From assembly GCF_002217925.1 (NCBI RefSeq), contig NZ_BCMF01000008.1, positions 62,001 through 126,000 on the forward strand: 64,000 nucleotides of DNA, read 5' to 3'. The notes under the pieces were generated by a model. That model was given only the letters and a program-made list of their open reading frames with translations, made no database searches and was not told the origin of the DNA. Origin of the DNA: Secundilactobacillus mixtipabuli (GTDB lineage Bacteria > Bacillota > Bacilli > Lactobacillales > Lactobacillaceae). Shown here piece after piece: positions 1-7,057 of the stretch (position 1 is its first letter; every line of letters begins with the position of its first letter). The position numbers and the translations under genes were made by a program.

Positions 1-27
1 TTAAATGCTTGCTTTGTTTATAGCTTA

Positions 28-56
28 ATTATAATAGAAAGCGCTACAATACACAA
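28..56 (-). promoter_or_regulatory. Promoter with embedded cre-like site, reading out of the window
   Basis: On the minus strand a TTGTGT -35 (51-56) and a TATAAT -10 (28-33) lie 17 bp apart. Between them is AGAAAGCGCTACAA (36-49, + strand), which matches the CcpA cre consensus TGWAARCGYTWNCA at about 12 of 14 positions. The promoter would drive a gene to the left of the window. In many lactobacilli comFA-comFC is followed by the ribosome hibernation factor gene hpf, so that is the likely target, but it cannot be seen here. Confidence 0.5.
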
Positions 57-98
57 TACTTTAAGGCTTAGAACACCATTATTATCCTGCTAATTAAA

Positions 99-791
99 TT
101 AGCCGTGTGCCAGCGTAAGCCCCACAACCTCACTAGCACCAGCGTCTAAGAGCAATGTTGCAGCATGCCTGATCGTCCGTCCGGTCGTATAAATATCATC
201 AACAAGTAAAATCCGTTTTTTATTAAATTTTTCAGTGCTTAAGTTCAGCTTAAACGGCTGCTTCATCTGCAAACGTTGCTGCCGATTTTTGGCGGACTGC
301 GGCAATTGCTTATCGTGCTCAATAGTCGCCAATGCGGCTGTCGTTTTCACGCCTTCTAAAAAACCGGCAACTTGGTTGAACCCACGTTGCTGGTAGGTGA
401 TTGGATTAATTGGAATAGGAATCACTAAATCAGCTTTAATTTGTTTGACCTCGCGTTTAATTTTGCCTTGAAAAACCTGTCTTAACCGGTAATCACCGTA
501 AAATTTGTATTGCGACATAAATTGTCTCAGTAATTCATTGTACTGAAACATCGCTCGGTTCTTAAAGTTCGTCAACGTTTCCCAACGGGTACAGTCAGGA
601 CAAAGTTGTGTTGAGCAATGACGACCGCACCCTCTACATGCTTGATCAAGCGGAATGGGTTCAAGGCGATCAAGACAGGTTTGACATAATAGCGAAGGTT
701 CTACGGGTTGAAAATTTAATAGTTGCCACAACGTGATCTGCTGAAGATTCTCGCGGTGACACAGCAGGCATTCAGTCATGGGTAACGCCAA
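99..791 (-). CDS. comFC: ComFC-like phosphoribosyltransferase-fold competence protein
   Basis: This 230-residue protein belongs to the ComF family, which acts with ComFA in uptake of transforming single-stranded DNA into the cytoplasm. The N-terminal third carries paired cysteines typical of the family zinc site (CLLC near 9, CQTC near 36, then a Cys-rich run to about residue 66). The C-terminal part has a phosphoribosyltransferase PRPP loop, LLVDDIYTTGRT, near residues 195-206. The gene overlaps the end of comFA by 20 bp, so the two are co-transcribed and probably translationally coupled. Length and order (comFA then comFC) fit the Firmicutes competence operon. Non-sporulating lactobacilli often keep these genes without demonstrated transformability, so function in DNA uptake is inferred from family. 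Confidence 0.9.
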   Translation of the reverse strand: MALPMTECLLCHRENLQQITLWQLLNFQPVEPSLLCQTCLDRLEPIPLDQACRGCGRHCSTQLCPDCTRWETLTNFKNRAMFQYNELLRQFMSQYKFYGDYRLRQVFQGKIKREVKQIKADLVIPIPINPITYQQRGFNQVAGFLEGVKTTAALATIEHDKQLPQSAKNRQQRLQMKQPFKLNLSTEKFNKKRILLVDDIYTTGRTIRHAATLLLDAGASEVVGLTLAHG

Positions 792-2121
792 TCAGCCCTT
801 CTCGGCGAGCTTTTTGATTCACAAATCTAATCTGACGGCGTGCCTCTTGGATGATTTTAGTCTGCCTGTCTGCAAAAAAAGCCACCAATCCATCAGGGTA
901 AGCCGATTTACGTCCTGCCCGTCCAGCAATTTGAACCAGAGCAGCAGTTGAAAAGACACCATCATCCGCCCCCAATACCATCACGTCAATATTTGAAAAC
1001 GTCACGCCACGTTCCAGAATGGTTGTGGTGATTAGACAATCCAATTCACCGTCTCTCATTCGTTGAACTTTTTCATGCCTTTGGGGGTCACCCGCATAAA
1101 CGGTTGTCGTTTTCAGCTCAGGAAAAGCGGTATGAAGAACCGACGCCAGCGCCGCTAAATCCTTGATGTGCGGCACAAAACAAAGAAACTTACGGTGCTT
1201 TGAAATCATCTGGCTTAGCCCTTTCTTAACCGGCACCGGTAACCGGTGTTTCATTAATGATTGGCGCCAATGGCTCGTTAACTTAAACTTGATTTCTGGT
1301 AATGGGTGTCCGTGGTAGCGGGCGGGCAGGTAACTAACTGAAAGCCGTTTTTGCCGTTCCAGTCGGCTCAGTTCCTTACTGGGTGTGGCAGTGAGGTAGA
1401 GTAAAGCGCCCGACTCTTTTTTGGCCTGTTGGGCTGCGTAATTTAAACCTGGATCAGCAGCAAATGGGAAGGCATCTACTTCATCAATCACCAGAACATC
1501 AAAAGCATGGTAAAATCTAAGCAGCTGATGCGTGGTACAAATTGTGAGCTGTTTGTAGGCATATGGCCGATTCATCTCGCCATATAGCACGATTTGTGGA
1601 ATACTTGTAAAAGCAGCCTGAAAACGCGGCGCTAATTCCAAGCAGACATCAACCCGTGGTGATGCGATTGCCACTCGTAAGCCTTTCATTAAAGCTTGCT
1701 CAATACCATGAAATAACATCTCGGTTTTACCCGCACCAGTCACGGCCCATAGCAAATGCGTTTTCCCAGTAGCAAAAACCGCACTAATTTCTTGACTGCA
1801 CGCGTTTTGTGCAGACGTTAATTCACCCTGCCAGCTCAGTGGTGAATCAGTTAATTTAGTAAACCGGTTTGGTTCTGGCAATGACCACAGATTTTGGTTA
1901 GACGTCACCCGCCCTAACTGAAAACAATGCGGGCAATAATAATTTCCCTGTGGTAATCGAACCGTTTGTTTCGGTGTTGATTGGCCACAGCGTTGACAAA
2001 TGACTAGCTGACCAGTCAACATCATTGACGGCCGCTGTAAAAGCTTTGGCTGCCAATCAGGCGTTACTGAGATGGCGTCTGCTAATACCTGCCGGCCAAA
2101 TAACTGTCTTACTTGCATCAT
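772..2121 (-). CDS. comFA: ComFA, DEAD-box-type DNA uptake ATPase
   Basis: This 449-residue superfamily 2 helicase-like ATPase is the motor thought to pull transforming DNA through the ComEC channel. The sequence shows a four-cysteine zinc site (CQRC near 41, then CPHC), a Walker A motif AVTGAGKTE near 127, a DEAD-type Walker B VIDEVDAF near 211, motif III TATPS near 243, and the C-terminal helicase motif QIAGRAGRK near 400. It starts with two adjacent Met codons, and either could be used. It is divergently transcribed from yigZ with only about 50 bp between them. The next gene downstream is comFC, which it overlaps. Length is normal for the family and no lesion is seen. Confidence 0.93.
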   Translation of the reverse strand: MMQVRQLFGRQVLADAISVTPDWQPKLLQRPSMMLTGQLVICQRCGQSTPKQTVRLPQGNYYCPHCFQLGRVTSNQNLWSLPEPNRFTKLTDSPLSWQGELTSAQNACSQEISAVFATGKTHLLWAVTGAGKTEMLFHGIEQALMKGLRVAIASPRVDVCLELAPRFQAAFTSIPQIVLYGEMNRPYAYKQLTICTTHQLLRFYHAFDVLVIDEVDAFPFAADPGLNYAAQQAKKESGALLYLTATPSKELSRLERQKRLSVSYLPARYHGHPLPEIKFKLTSHWRQSLMKHRLPVPVKKGLSQMISKHRKFLCFVPHIKDLAALASVLHTAFPELKTTTVYAGDPQRHEKVQRMRDGELDCLITTTILERGVTFSNIDVMVLGADDGVFSTAALVQIAGRAGRKSAYPDGLVAFFADRQTKIIQEARRQIRFVNQKARREGLIGVTHD

Positions 2122-2172
2122 TTTTACCCCCTAATAAACCATACATACGCAAGAAATGGAGTAATGCTACCA

Positions 2173-2829
2173 ATGTCGAAAAATTATTTAACCATTAAAA
2201 CGGGTGGTTCTCACGAATTAGAAATTAAAAAATCCCGATTTGTCTGCAGTCTGCAGCGAGTCACAACCAAGGAAGAAGCCGATGCATTTATTGCGTCAAT
2301 CCGTCAGAAGAATCCAAAGGCTAATCATAACTGTTTTGCCTATCTGCTTGGCGAACACGATGAAATTCAACGCGAAAGTGATGATGGTGAGCCTTCAGGT
2401 ACTGCCGGCGTGCCAATCCTTGAAGTTCTAAAACGGATGGCTATTCACGACGTTGTGGCCGTGGTGACCCGATACTTCGGTGGCATTAAGTTAGGCGCAG
2501 GTGGGCTGATTCGGGCATACAGTAATTCAACTTCACGCGCGATCGAACAAGTTGGCTTAGTTAAAAAAGTCCTCCAGCGCGACCTGATCCTGACCGTTTC
2601 ATACGCTAATTATGAAAAATTAAGCTACCACCTTGAGCAGCAACAAATCAATGTGTTAGATACCAATTACGGCAGTGACGTTACAGTCACTATTGCTGTT
2701 GACCTTGAGGTTGTGGAACAAGTTCAAACAGCAATAACCAACTTGCTCTCTGGCCAAGTCACGCTTAAAGCTGCTGATGAGCATTATCATGAGGTTGCAG
2801 TGCCGGTTTATCCCGACACTGAGGAATAG
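2173..2829 (+). CDS. YigZ/IMPACT family protein (YvyE)
   Basis: A 218-residue member of the YigZ/IMPACT family. The N-terminal UPF0029 domain contains the recognisable stretches DDGEPSGTAGVPIL and VTRYFGGIKLGAGGL, followed by a C-terminal ferredoxin-like domain. Eukaryotic IMPACT modulates translational control; the bacterial role is unresolved. I chose ATG 2173 because a GGAG sits about 11 bases upstream, while the in-frame ATG at 2164 is too close to it. In Bacillus subtilis the homologue yvyE lies next to tagO and comFA, and the same neighbourhood is kept here with an acyltransferase gene inserted. Confidence 0.88.
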   Translation: MSKNYLTIKTGGSHELEIKKSRFVCSLQRVTTKEEADAFIASIRQKNPKANHNCFAYLLGEHDEIQRESDDGEPSGTAGVPILEVLKRMAIHDVVAVVTRYFGGIKLGAGGLIRAYSNSTSRAIEQVGLVKKVLQRDLILTVSYANYEKLSYHLEQQQINVLDTNYGSDVTVTIAVDLEVVEQVQTAITNLLSGQVTLKAADEHYHEVAVPVYPDTEE

Positions 2830-2887
2830 CCCTAAGCGGTTTTGAATTCATTCATTGACGCTACAGCACAACTTGGAGGTTTATTTT

Positions 2888-3946
2888 TTGGATATTGTTC
2901 TAGCTATTTTACTATTACTCTTTATTTCCAGCCTGCGTTTAAATTTGGCTGGTCCTTCTGCCGGCTATCTGAACCGTGATACCACAGCTACGATCAATGG
3001 TTTTTTCTTACTGCTAGTCATGTTCAGCCACTTTAATACTTACTTACCAGCATCAAGTCTGGGGCGGCTCACAACGCTTTGGATGACAACTAAGGGAGAA
3101 CTGATTGTAACGACTTTCCTCTTCTTTTCTGGGTTTGGCATTATGGAACAGCTCCAGAAACGTGGAACAGCTTATATCAATACCTTCCCAGTTAAACGAA
3201 TTTTATTTGTTTGGGCTAAGTTCTTTTTTGCCGTCTCACTCTTCTTGTTGCTAGCTTTCTGCTTACATCAGTCCTATTCATTCCCACGAATTTTACTGAC
3301 TTACTTTGGCCTAACGACTATCGGTAACAGTGGCTGGTATATTTTCGCTATTTTATTGCTTTACTGCCTGACCTATTTAGCCTTTAAATTGGCGCCCAAA
3401 AGCCATCGAAACGCGCTTTTTTACCTACTAGCCGGTTTAGCGATTTACATCATCATCGCTAGCCTGTCATTACCTAGCTGGTATCACGAAACCATTCTCA
3501 GCTACTTTGCGGGTGCCGTTTTCTCCCTTAACCAGTCGAAATGGTGTTCATTCATTAATAAAAATTGGCGCCATTATGTGACAACCGGCTTTGTAACACT
3601 GCTTTTATTTTTAAGTAGTTACCTATTAAGTGCACTTAGCAAGGGGCTACTTCATTATGCCTTTTACCAAGTGGCTGCCATTTCGTTTCCATTCCTCTTT
3701 GTTTTACTGACAATGAAAATGGCCCTTAAAAATCGTTTCCTAAAATACGTTGGCGGCGGCGCAATGTTTTCACTATACATTCTGCAAAGGATCCCCATGA
3801 TGTTGCTTCAAAAAACGTCTTTAATGAAAACACCTATTATTGCCTTTATTCTGGTGCTAATAACGACCCTGGCCCTCGGCTGGTTATTTGATCATTTGAT
3901 TGGCCATTTACTGCTACGCTTAACACACAAGACTAGCGCCCGTTAA
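2888..3946 (+). CDS. Acyltransferase family 3 integral membrane protein
   Basis: This 352-residue, very hydrophobic protein has about ten predicted membrane segments and resembles the acyltransferase-3 family, which O-acylates cell-surface polysaccharides or peptidoglycan. The conserved early histidine may be that of MFSHFNTYL near residue 53. There is no extracellular SGNH domain, unlike OatA. I chose the TTG start at 2888 because GGAGGT (2875-2880) is spaced seven bases before it; the upstream TTG at 2855 has no such site. It sits between yigZ and tagO and ends at a bidirectional terminator, so a role in teichoic acid or polysaccharide decoration is tempting but inferred only from location. 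The substrate is unknown. Confidence 0.72.
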   Translation: MDIVLAILLLLFISSLRLNLAGPSAGYLNRDTTATINGFFLLLVMFSHFNTYLPASSLGRLTTLWMTTKGELIVTTFLFFSGFGIMEQLQKRGTAYINTFPVKRILFVWAKFFFAVSLFLLLAFCLHQSYSFPRILLTYFGLTTIGNSGWYIFAILLLYCLTYLAFKLAPKSHRNALFYLLAGLAIYIIIASLSLPSWYHETILSYFAGAVFSLNQSKWCSFINKNWRHYVTTGFVTLLLFLSSYLLSALSKGLLHYAFYQVAAISFPFLFVLLTMKMALKNRFLKYVGGGAMFSLYILQRIPMMLLQKTSLMKTPIIAFILVLITTLALGWLFDHLIGHLLLRLTHKTSAR

Positions 3947-3956
3947 TTTCACCAAA

Positions 3957-4004
3957 CTAAAAGAACGGTCATCATTCCCTCATTAGAATGATGACCGTTC
4001 TTTG
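3957..4004. terminator. Bidirectional terminator between acyltransferase and tagO
   Basis: A perfect 18-bp inverted repeat, AAAGAACGGTCATCATTC and its complement, with an 8-base loop. A-runs and T-runs on the two sides allow it to end transcription from both converging genes. Confidence 0.85.
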
Positions 4005-4018
4005 TAATGTTATTAATT

Positions 4019-5113
4019 TCAGTGTGAATTTTTCGAAGTTGTGCCCTTAACCAGCCGCTTGATCCAATCCAAAAGGGGCTGGCGGTTAACGCCCACTAAG
4101 CCAATGGCTTCCACGAATAGCTCCAAGCCAATCAAACTAGCGATGGTTAAGAAAATCGTTCCCCAAGTTGGCGAAATTGGGTACATCAATGAAATGAATG
4201 CGAAAATCAAGGCAATTCCATAGATAACTAAAACCGTTTGCCGGTGGGTGAGTCCAATTTGCATTAACCGGTGATGCAAGTGATGCTTATCAGCATGCGA
4301 AATGGGTTGCCGATTTAACATCCGCCGTAAAATGGCATAAACGGTATCCGTAATGGGGACACCCATGATGATCACTGGAATAACAACCGAAATGAACGTC
4401 ACGTTTTTCAAACCATACAACGAAAAGACCGACATCATAAACCCAATGAACAGTGAACCGGTATCCCCGAGATAAATACGGGCAGGAAAGAAGTTATAGG
4501 GTAAAAAGCCAATCATTGCAGCAACTAATGCAAAAATACTGATACCAACAAAGGTATTAGCAACGTTTAGAAAAAACAAACCGGTGATCCCCATGGTTGA
4601 TAGTGCGATGATGCCCACGCCTGTTGCCAAACCATCTAGACCATCGATCAAGTTAACCGCATTGGTAATCGCTAATATCCAAATCCAAGTGATCGGCAAA
4701 CTCAGCCAGCCCAAGGAAACTAAGCCAACAAACGGAACCGTAATGTGGCTCATTTTGACGCCCGCCGCAAAGTAAACCACTAAAGCAGCAATCGAGATAC
4801 CGATCACTTTTTGACGGGGCTTGAGTTCAAAAATATCATCAATGATGCCGGTCGCAATGATGACACACTCACCGGCAAGTACACCCCATAGCTGACGCGT
4901 TGGAATCTGGAACCTTAATAGGAAGACTGTCGCAAAGGTATAAGAAAGAAAAATCGCCAAACCGCCCATTGTCGGCATTGGCACCTTATTCACTCTTCTT
5001 GCATTTGGATTATCAATTGCGCCTACCCGGAACGCCAATTTTCGGACGAACGGTGTCAGGATCGCGGATAAAATCATAGTCGCAACTAAACTGACAATGA
5101 TTTCGAATTTCAT
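4019..5113 (-). CDS. tagO: TagO, undecaprenyl-phosphate GlcNAc-1-phosphate transferase
   Basis: This 364-residue polytopic enzyme of the MraY/WecA family transfers GlcNAc-1-phosphate from UDP-GlcNAc to undecaprenyl phosphate, the first committed step of wall teichoic acid linkage-unit synthesis. Visible motifs are DDIFELKPRQK near residue 92, the catalytic Asp cluster NAVNLIDGLDGLATG near 151-165, the conserved LGDTGSLFIG near 215, and a cytoplasmic HHLHHRL loop near 277 typical of WecA/TagO. About eleven membrane segments are expected. TagA, which uses its product, is encoded at about 58 kb in this window. The gene is monocistronic and faces the divergent lrgAB promoter region. Confidence 0.93.
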   Translation of the reverse strand: MKFEIIVSLVATMILSAILTPFVRKLAFRVGAIDNPNARRVNKVPMPTMGGLAIFLSYTFATVFLLRFQIPTRQLWGVLAGECVIIATGIIDDIFELKPRQKVIGISIAALVVYFAAGVKMSHITVPFVGLVSLGWLSLPITWIWILAITNAVNLIDGLDGLATGVGIIALSTMGITGLFFLNVANTFVGISIFALVAAMIGFLPYNFFPARIYLGDTGSLFIGFMMSVFSLYGLKNVTFISVVIPVIIMGVPITDTVYAILRRMLNRQPISHADKHHLHHRLMQIGLTHRQTVLVIYGIALIFAFISLMYPISPTWGTIFLTIASLIGLELFVEAIGLVGVNRQPLLDWIKRLVKGTTSKNSH

Positions 5114-5260
5114 AATAGTTTCCTCTCTTCATGACACATTGGTACTATTATACAAATGGCTTTCAGTAAACACAATCACTCACCCAATTTTTTTCAGATA
5201 ATATTGAACAAATTGAGCAAGCTTACTAAAATATCACTTTACTACACAAGTTTTTTTAAG

Positions 5261-5274
5261 GGTAAGCGTTTACA
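5261..5274 (+). promoter_or_regulatory. Upstream cre (CcpA) site of lrgAB
   Basis: GGTAAGCGTTTACA matches TGWAARCGYTWNCA at 13 of 14 positions. It lies about 50-65 bp upstream of the predicted lrgA transcription start. Confidence 0.65.
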
Positions 5275-5289
5275 GATATGACTACGGTC

Positions 5290-5318
5290 TTGCGTTTTTT
5301 TTTGAAAATGGGTATACT
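5290..5318 (+). promoter_or_regulatory. lrgAB promoter
   Basis: TTGCGT at 5290-5295 and TATACT at 5313-5318 are separated by exactly 17 bp. Transcription would start near 5325, so the second cre lies just inside the transcript. Confidence 0.75.
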
Positions 5319-5330
5319 AAGTTTGTGAAG

Positions 5331-5344
5331 CGAAAGCGCTTTAC
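5331..5344 (+). promoter_or_regulatory. Downstream cre (CcpA) site of lrgAB
   Basis: CGAAAGCGCTTTAC has the palindromic core AAAGCGCTTT of strong cre sites. It starts 12 bp after the -10 element, a position where bound CcpA blocks initiation or elongation. Confidence 0.65.
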
Positions 5345-5390
5345 TAGTTTGTGAAAAATTTTTTATAATTTCTGAAAGGAGTGTTTAATT

Positions 5391-5834
5391 ATGGCAAGTA
5401 ACCAAGCTACCAAGACTGAGGGAACTGAGCACGAAGCGGCACCTATTTTGCAACAAATGTGCATCTTCGCAACTGTATTATTCGTTTCTTCATTAATCTC
5501 ACCATTATTCCCTAAGTCATTCCCAGTTCCAACTCCGGTTATTGGTCTTGTTTTGATGTATGTGCTTTTAGCATCACACATCATTAAACTATATCAAGTG
5601 GAGAAGATGGCTGACTTTTTGATCAGCTTAATTGCTTTCTTATTCGTCCCATCTGGAGTTCAAATGGCTAACTCATTGAACGTCTTTACAGATGACGGCG
5701 CGATGACTGGTGTTATGTTGATTGTTACTATCATCTTAGCTACTATTATTTTGTTAGTTGTTATCGCATATACCACTGCCGGATTCATGGCCATCAGTCG
5801 TAAGGTATTCCACAAATCAACTGATGTTGAATAA
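5391..5834 (+). CDS. lrgA: LrgA/CidA family membrane protein
   Basis: This 147-residue protein has four predicted membrane segments and the LrgA-family features SSLISPLFPKSFPVPTPVIG and FLFVPSGVQMAN. LrgA-LrgB pairs were first described as holin/antiholin-like; in Bacillus subtilis (PftAB) and Streptococcus mutans homologous pairs take up pyruvate. The start follows AAAGGAG by nine bases. The N-terminus carries an unusually charged, polar extension of about 25 residues before the first membrane helix. It forms an operon with lrgB 37 bp downstream. Two cre sites flank the promoter, so repression by CcpA when good sugars are present is likely. No adjacent lytST two-component system is seen. Confidence 0.85.
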   Translation: MASNQATKTEGTEHEAAPILQQMCIFATVLFVSSLISPLFPKSFPVPTPVIGLVLMYVLLASHIIKLYQVEKMADFLISLIAFLFVPSGVQMANSLNVFTDDGAMTGVMLIVTIILATIILLVVIAYTTAGFMAISRKVFHKSTDVE

Positions 5835-5871
5835 TTCGGTACCCTCCCAATTATAGAAAGGATTGAGTTAT

Positions 5872-6636
5872 ATGACCTGGGTAAACTTTTTCGGTAATGC
5901 TTTAGATCCGAAAGTCGGTGGGATAGCCTTCTTTGGTATTTTCTTATCATTAGCTGTCTTTCTCATTGGCCAATATTTATTTAAGATTTCAAATGGTTTC
6001 TTCTTATTCCAGCCATTATTCGTTGGTATGGTTCTAGGTATCTTCATTCTCTGGCTTATGGCTAAGTGGTTTGGTGTTTCACTGCCAACCTTCTACATGT
6101 CAGCATACAAGCCAGGTGGTGACATTTTATTCTGGTTCTTGAACCCTGCCACTATTGCGTTTGCCATTCCACTGTACCGTCGGAATGATGTTGTTAAGAA
6201 GTTCTGGTTAGAAATTGTTTTGTCATTGATCGTTGGTATGATTATTTCATTATTCGTTATCTACTACGTATCAAAGATCTTCGGCTTAAACAACCAGATG
6301 ATTGCTTCAATGTTGCCACAAGCTGCAACGACTGCTATTGCAATGCCTATTTCTGGTGCTACTGGTGGTATTCCAGCCGTTACTGCGATGGCATGTATCT
6401 TAAACGCCGTTTTGATTTACGCCTTAGCTGATGTCTTGATCAAAGTCTTCCGCTTAAACAGTGATCCAGTTGGTGCTGGTTTAGGTTTAGGTACCGCAGG
6501 ACACACGGTTGGTTCAGCTAAAGCCGTTCAACTCGGTTCTGTCCAAGGTGCTATGGCTTCTATCGCCGTTGTTGTCATCTCAATCGTTGTCGACATCGTC
6601 GTTCCACCATTTGCACACATGATGGGCTTGTTCTAG
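5872..6636 (+). CDS. lrgB: LrgB family membrane protein
   Basis: A 254-residue partner of LrgA with about seven membrane helices and the LrgB hallmarks LPQAATTAIAMPIS and GLGTAGHTVGSAKAVQLG. The pair probably forms one membrane assembly that moves pyruvate or a related small anion; the older murein-hydrolase-control model is the alternative. ATG 5872 is nine bases after AAAGGA (5857-5862), while the TTG at 5863 would abut that site. The gene follows lrgA directly and ends before a terminator at 6718-6747. Confidence 0.87.
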   Translation: MTWVNFFGNALDPKVGGIAFFGIFLSLAVFLIGQYLFKISNGFFLFQPLFVGMVLGIFILWLMAKWFGVSLPTFYMSAYKPGGDILFWFLNPATIAFAIPLYRRNDVVKKFWLEIVLSLIVGMIISLFVIYYVSKIFGLNNQMIASMLPQAATTAIAMPISGATGGIPAVTAMACILNAVLIYALADVLIKVFRLNSDPVGAGLGLGTAGHTVGSAKAVQLGSVQGAMASIAVVVISIVVDIVVPPFAHMMGLF

Positions 6637-6717
6637 ATAAAACAGTTAAATTAAAAAATTTTTTTCAACTACAAACTATAAATAAGATTTAGGATGCCAT
6701 ATCCTATCTTAACAAGT

Positions 6718-6747
6718 AAGCCGTCAGATTAAGTTCTGGCGGCTTTT
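6718..6747 (+). terminator. lrgAB terminator
   Basis: AAGCCGTCAG pairs with CTGGCGGCTT around an eight-base loop and is followed by TTTTCTTGTT. It lies 80 bp after the lrgB stop. Confidence 0.75.
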
Positions 6748-7002
6748 CTTGTTCCCCTACATTAGAATGTCAATCAATCCAGCAATCCTAATCGATTGCG
6801 TTATTAACGCTCAACCAATGGTTTTCATTGAATAGCTGAGATAAGTCTTGTCACATCCCGCTTTACAAGCCACTAAATGCCCTAAGAGGCTCTTCTAATG
6901 TTATTCCGCCCAATCATACAATCGGGTTGAATTGATCGCTGCCTGAACGTTTAAAAAGCCGTGTTGTTCACCCTTCTACAAAGTAAAAGTTCCACATAAC
7001 AC
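6748..7002. other. Intergenic stretch without a recognisable gene
   Basis: About 255 bp between the lrgAB terminator and the kimA terminator. I find no open frame with a ribosome binding site, no RNA gene and no repeat of note. Confidence 0.6.
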
Positions 7003-7034
7003 AAAAAGCCTAAATCAATTGATTTAGGCTTTTT
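7003..7034. terminator. kimA terminator (perfect 32-bp palindrome)
   Basis: AAAAAGCCTAAATCAA followed by its exact complement. On the minus strand it ends kimA transcription 24 bp after the stop codon. Confidence 0.85.
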
Positions 7035-7057
7035 ACTATCTTTAAGATTTGATTCAA

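Noticed and set aside
6748-7002. Possible small gene or mobile element remnant
   Set aside because: No frame with a start signal, no terminal repeats and no similarity I can recognise.
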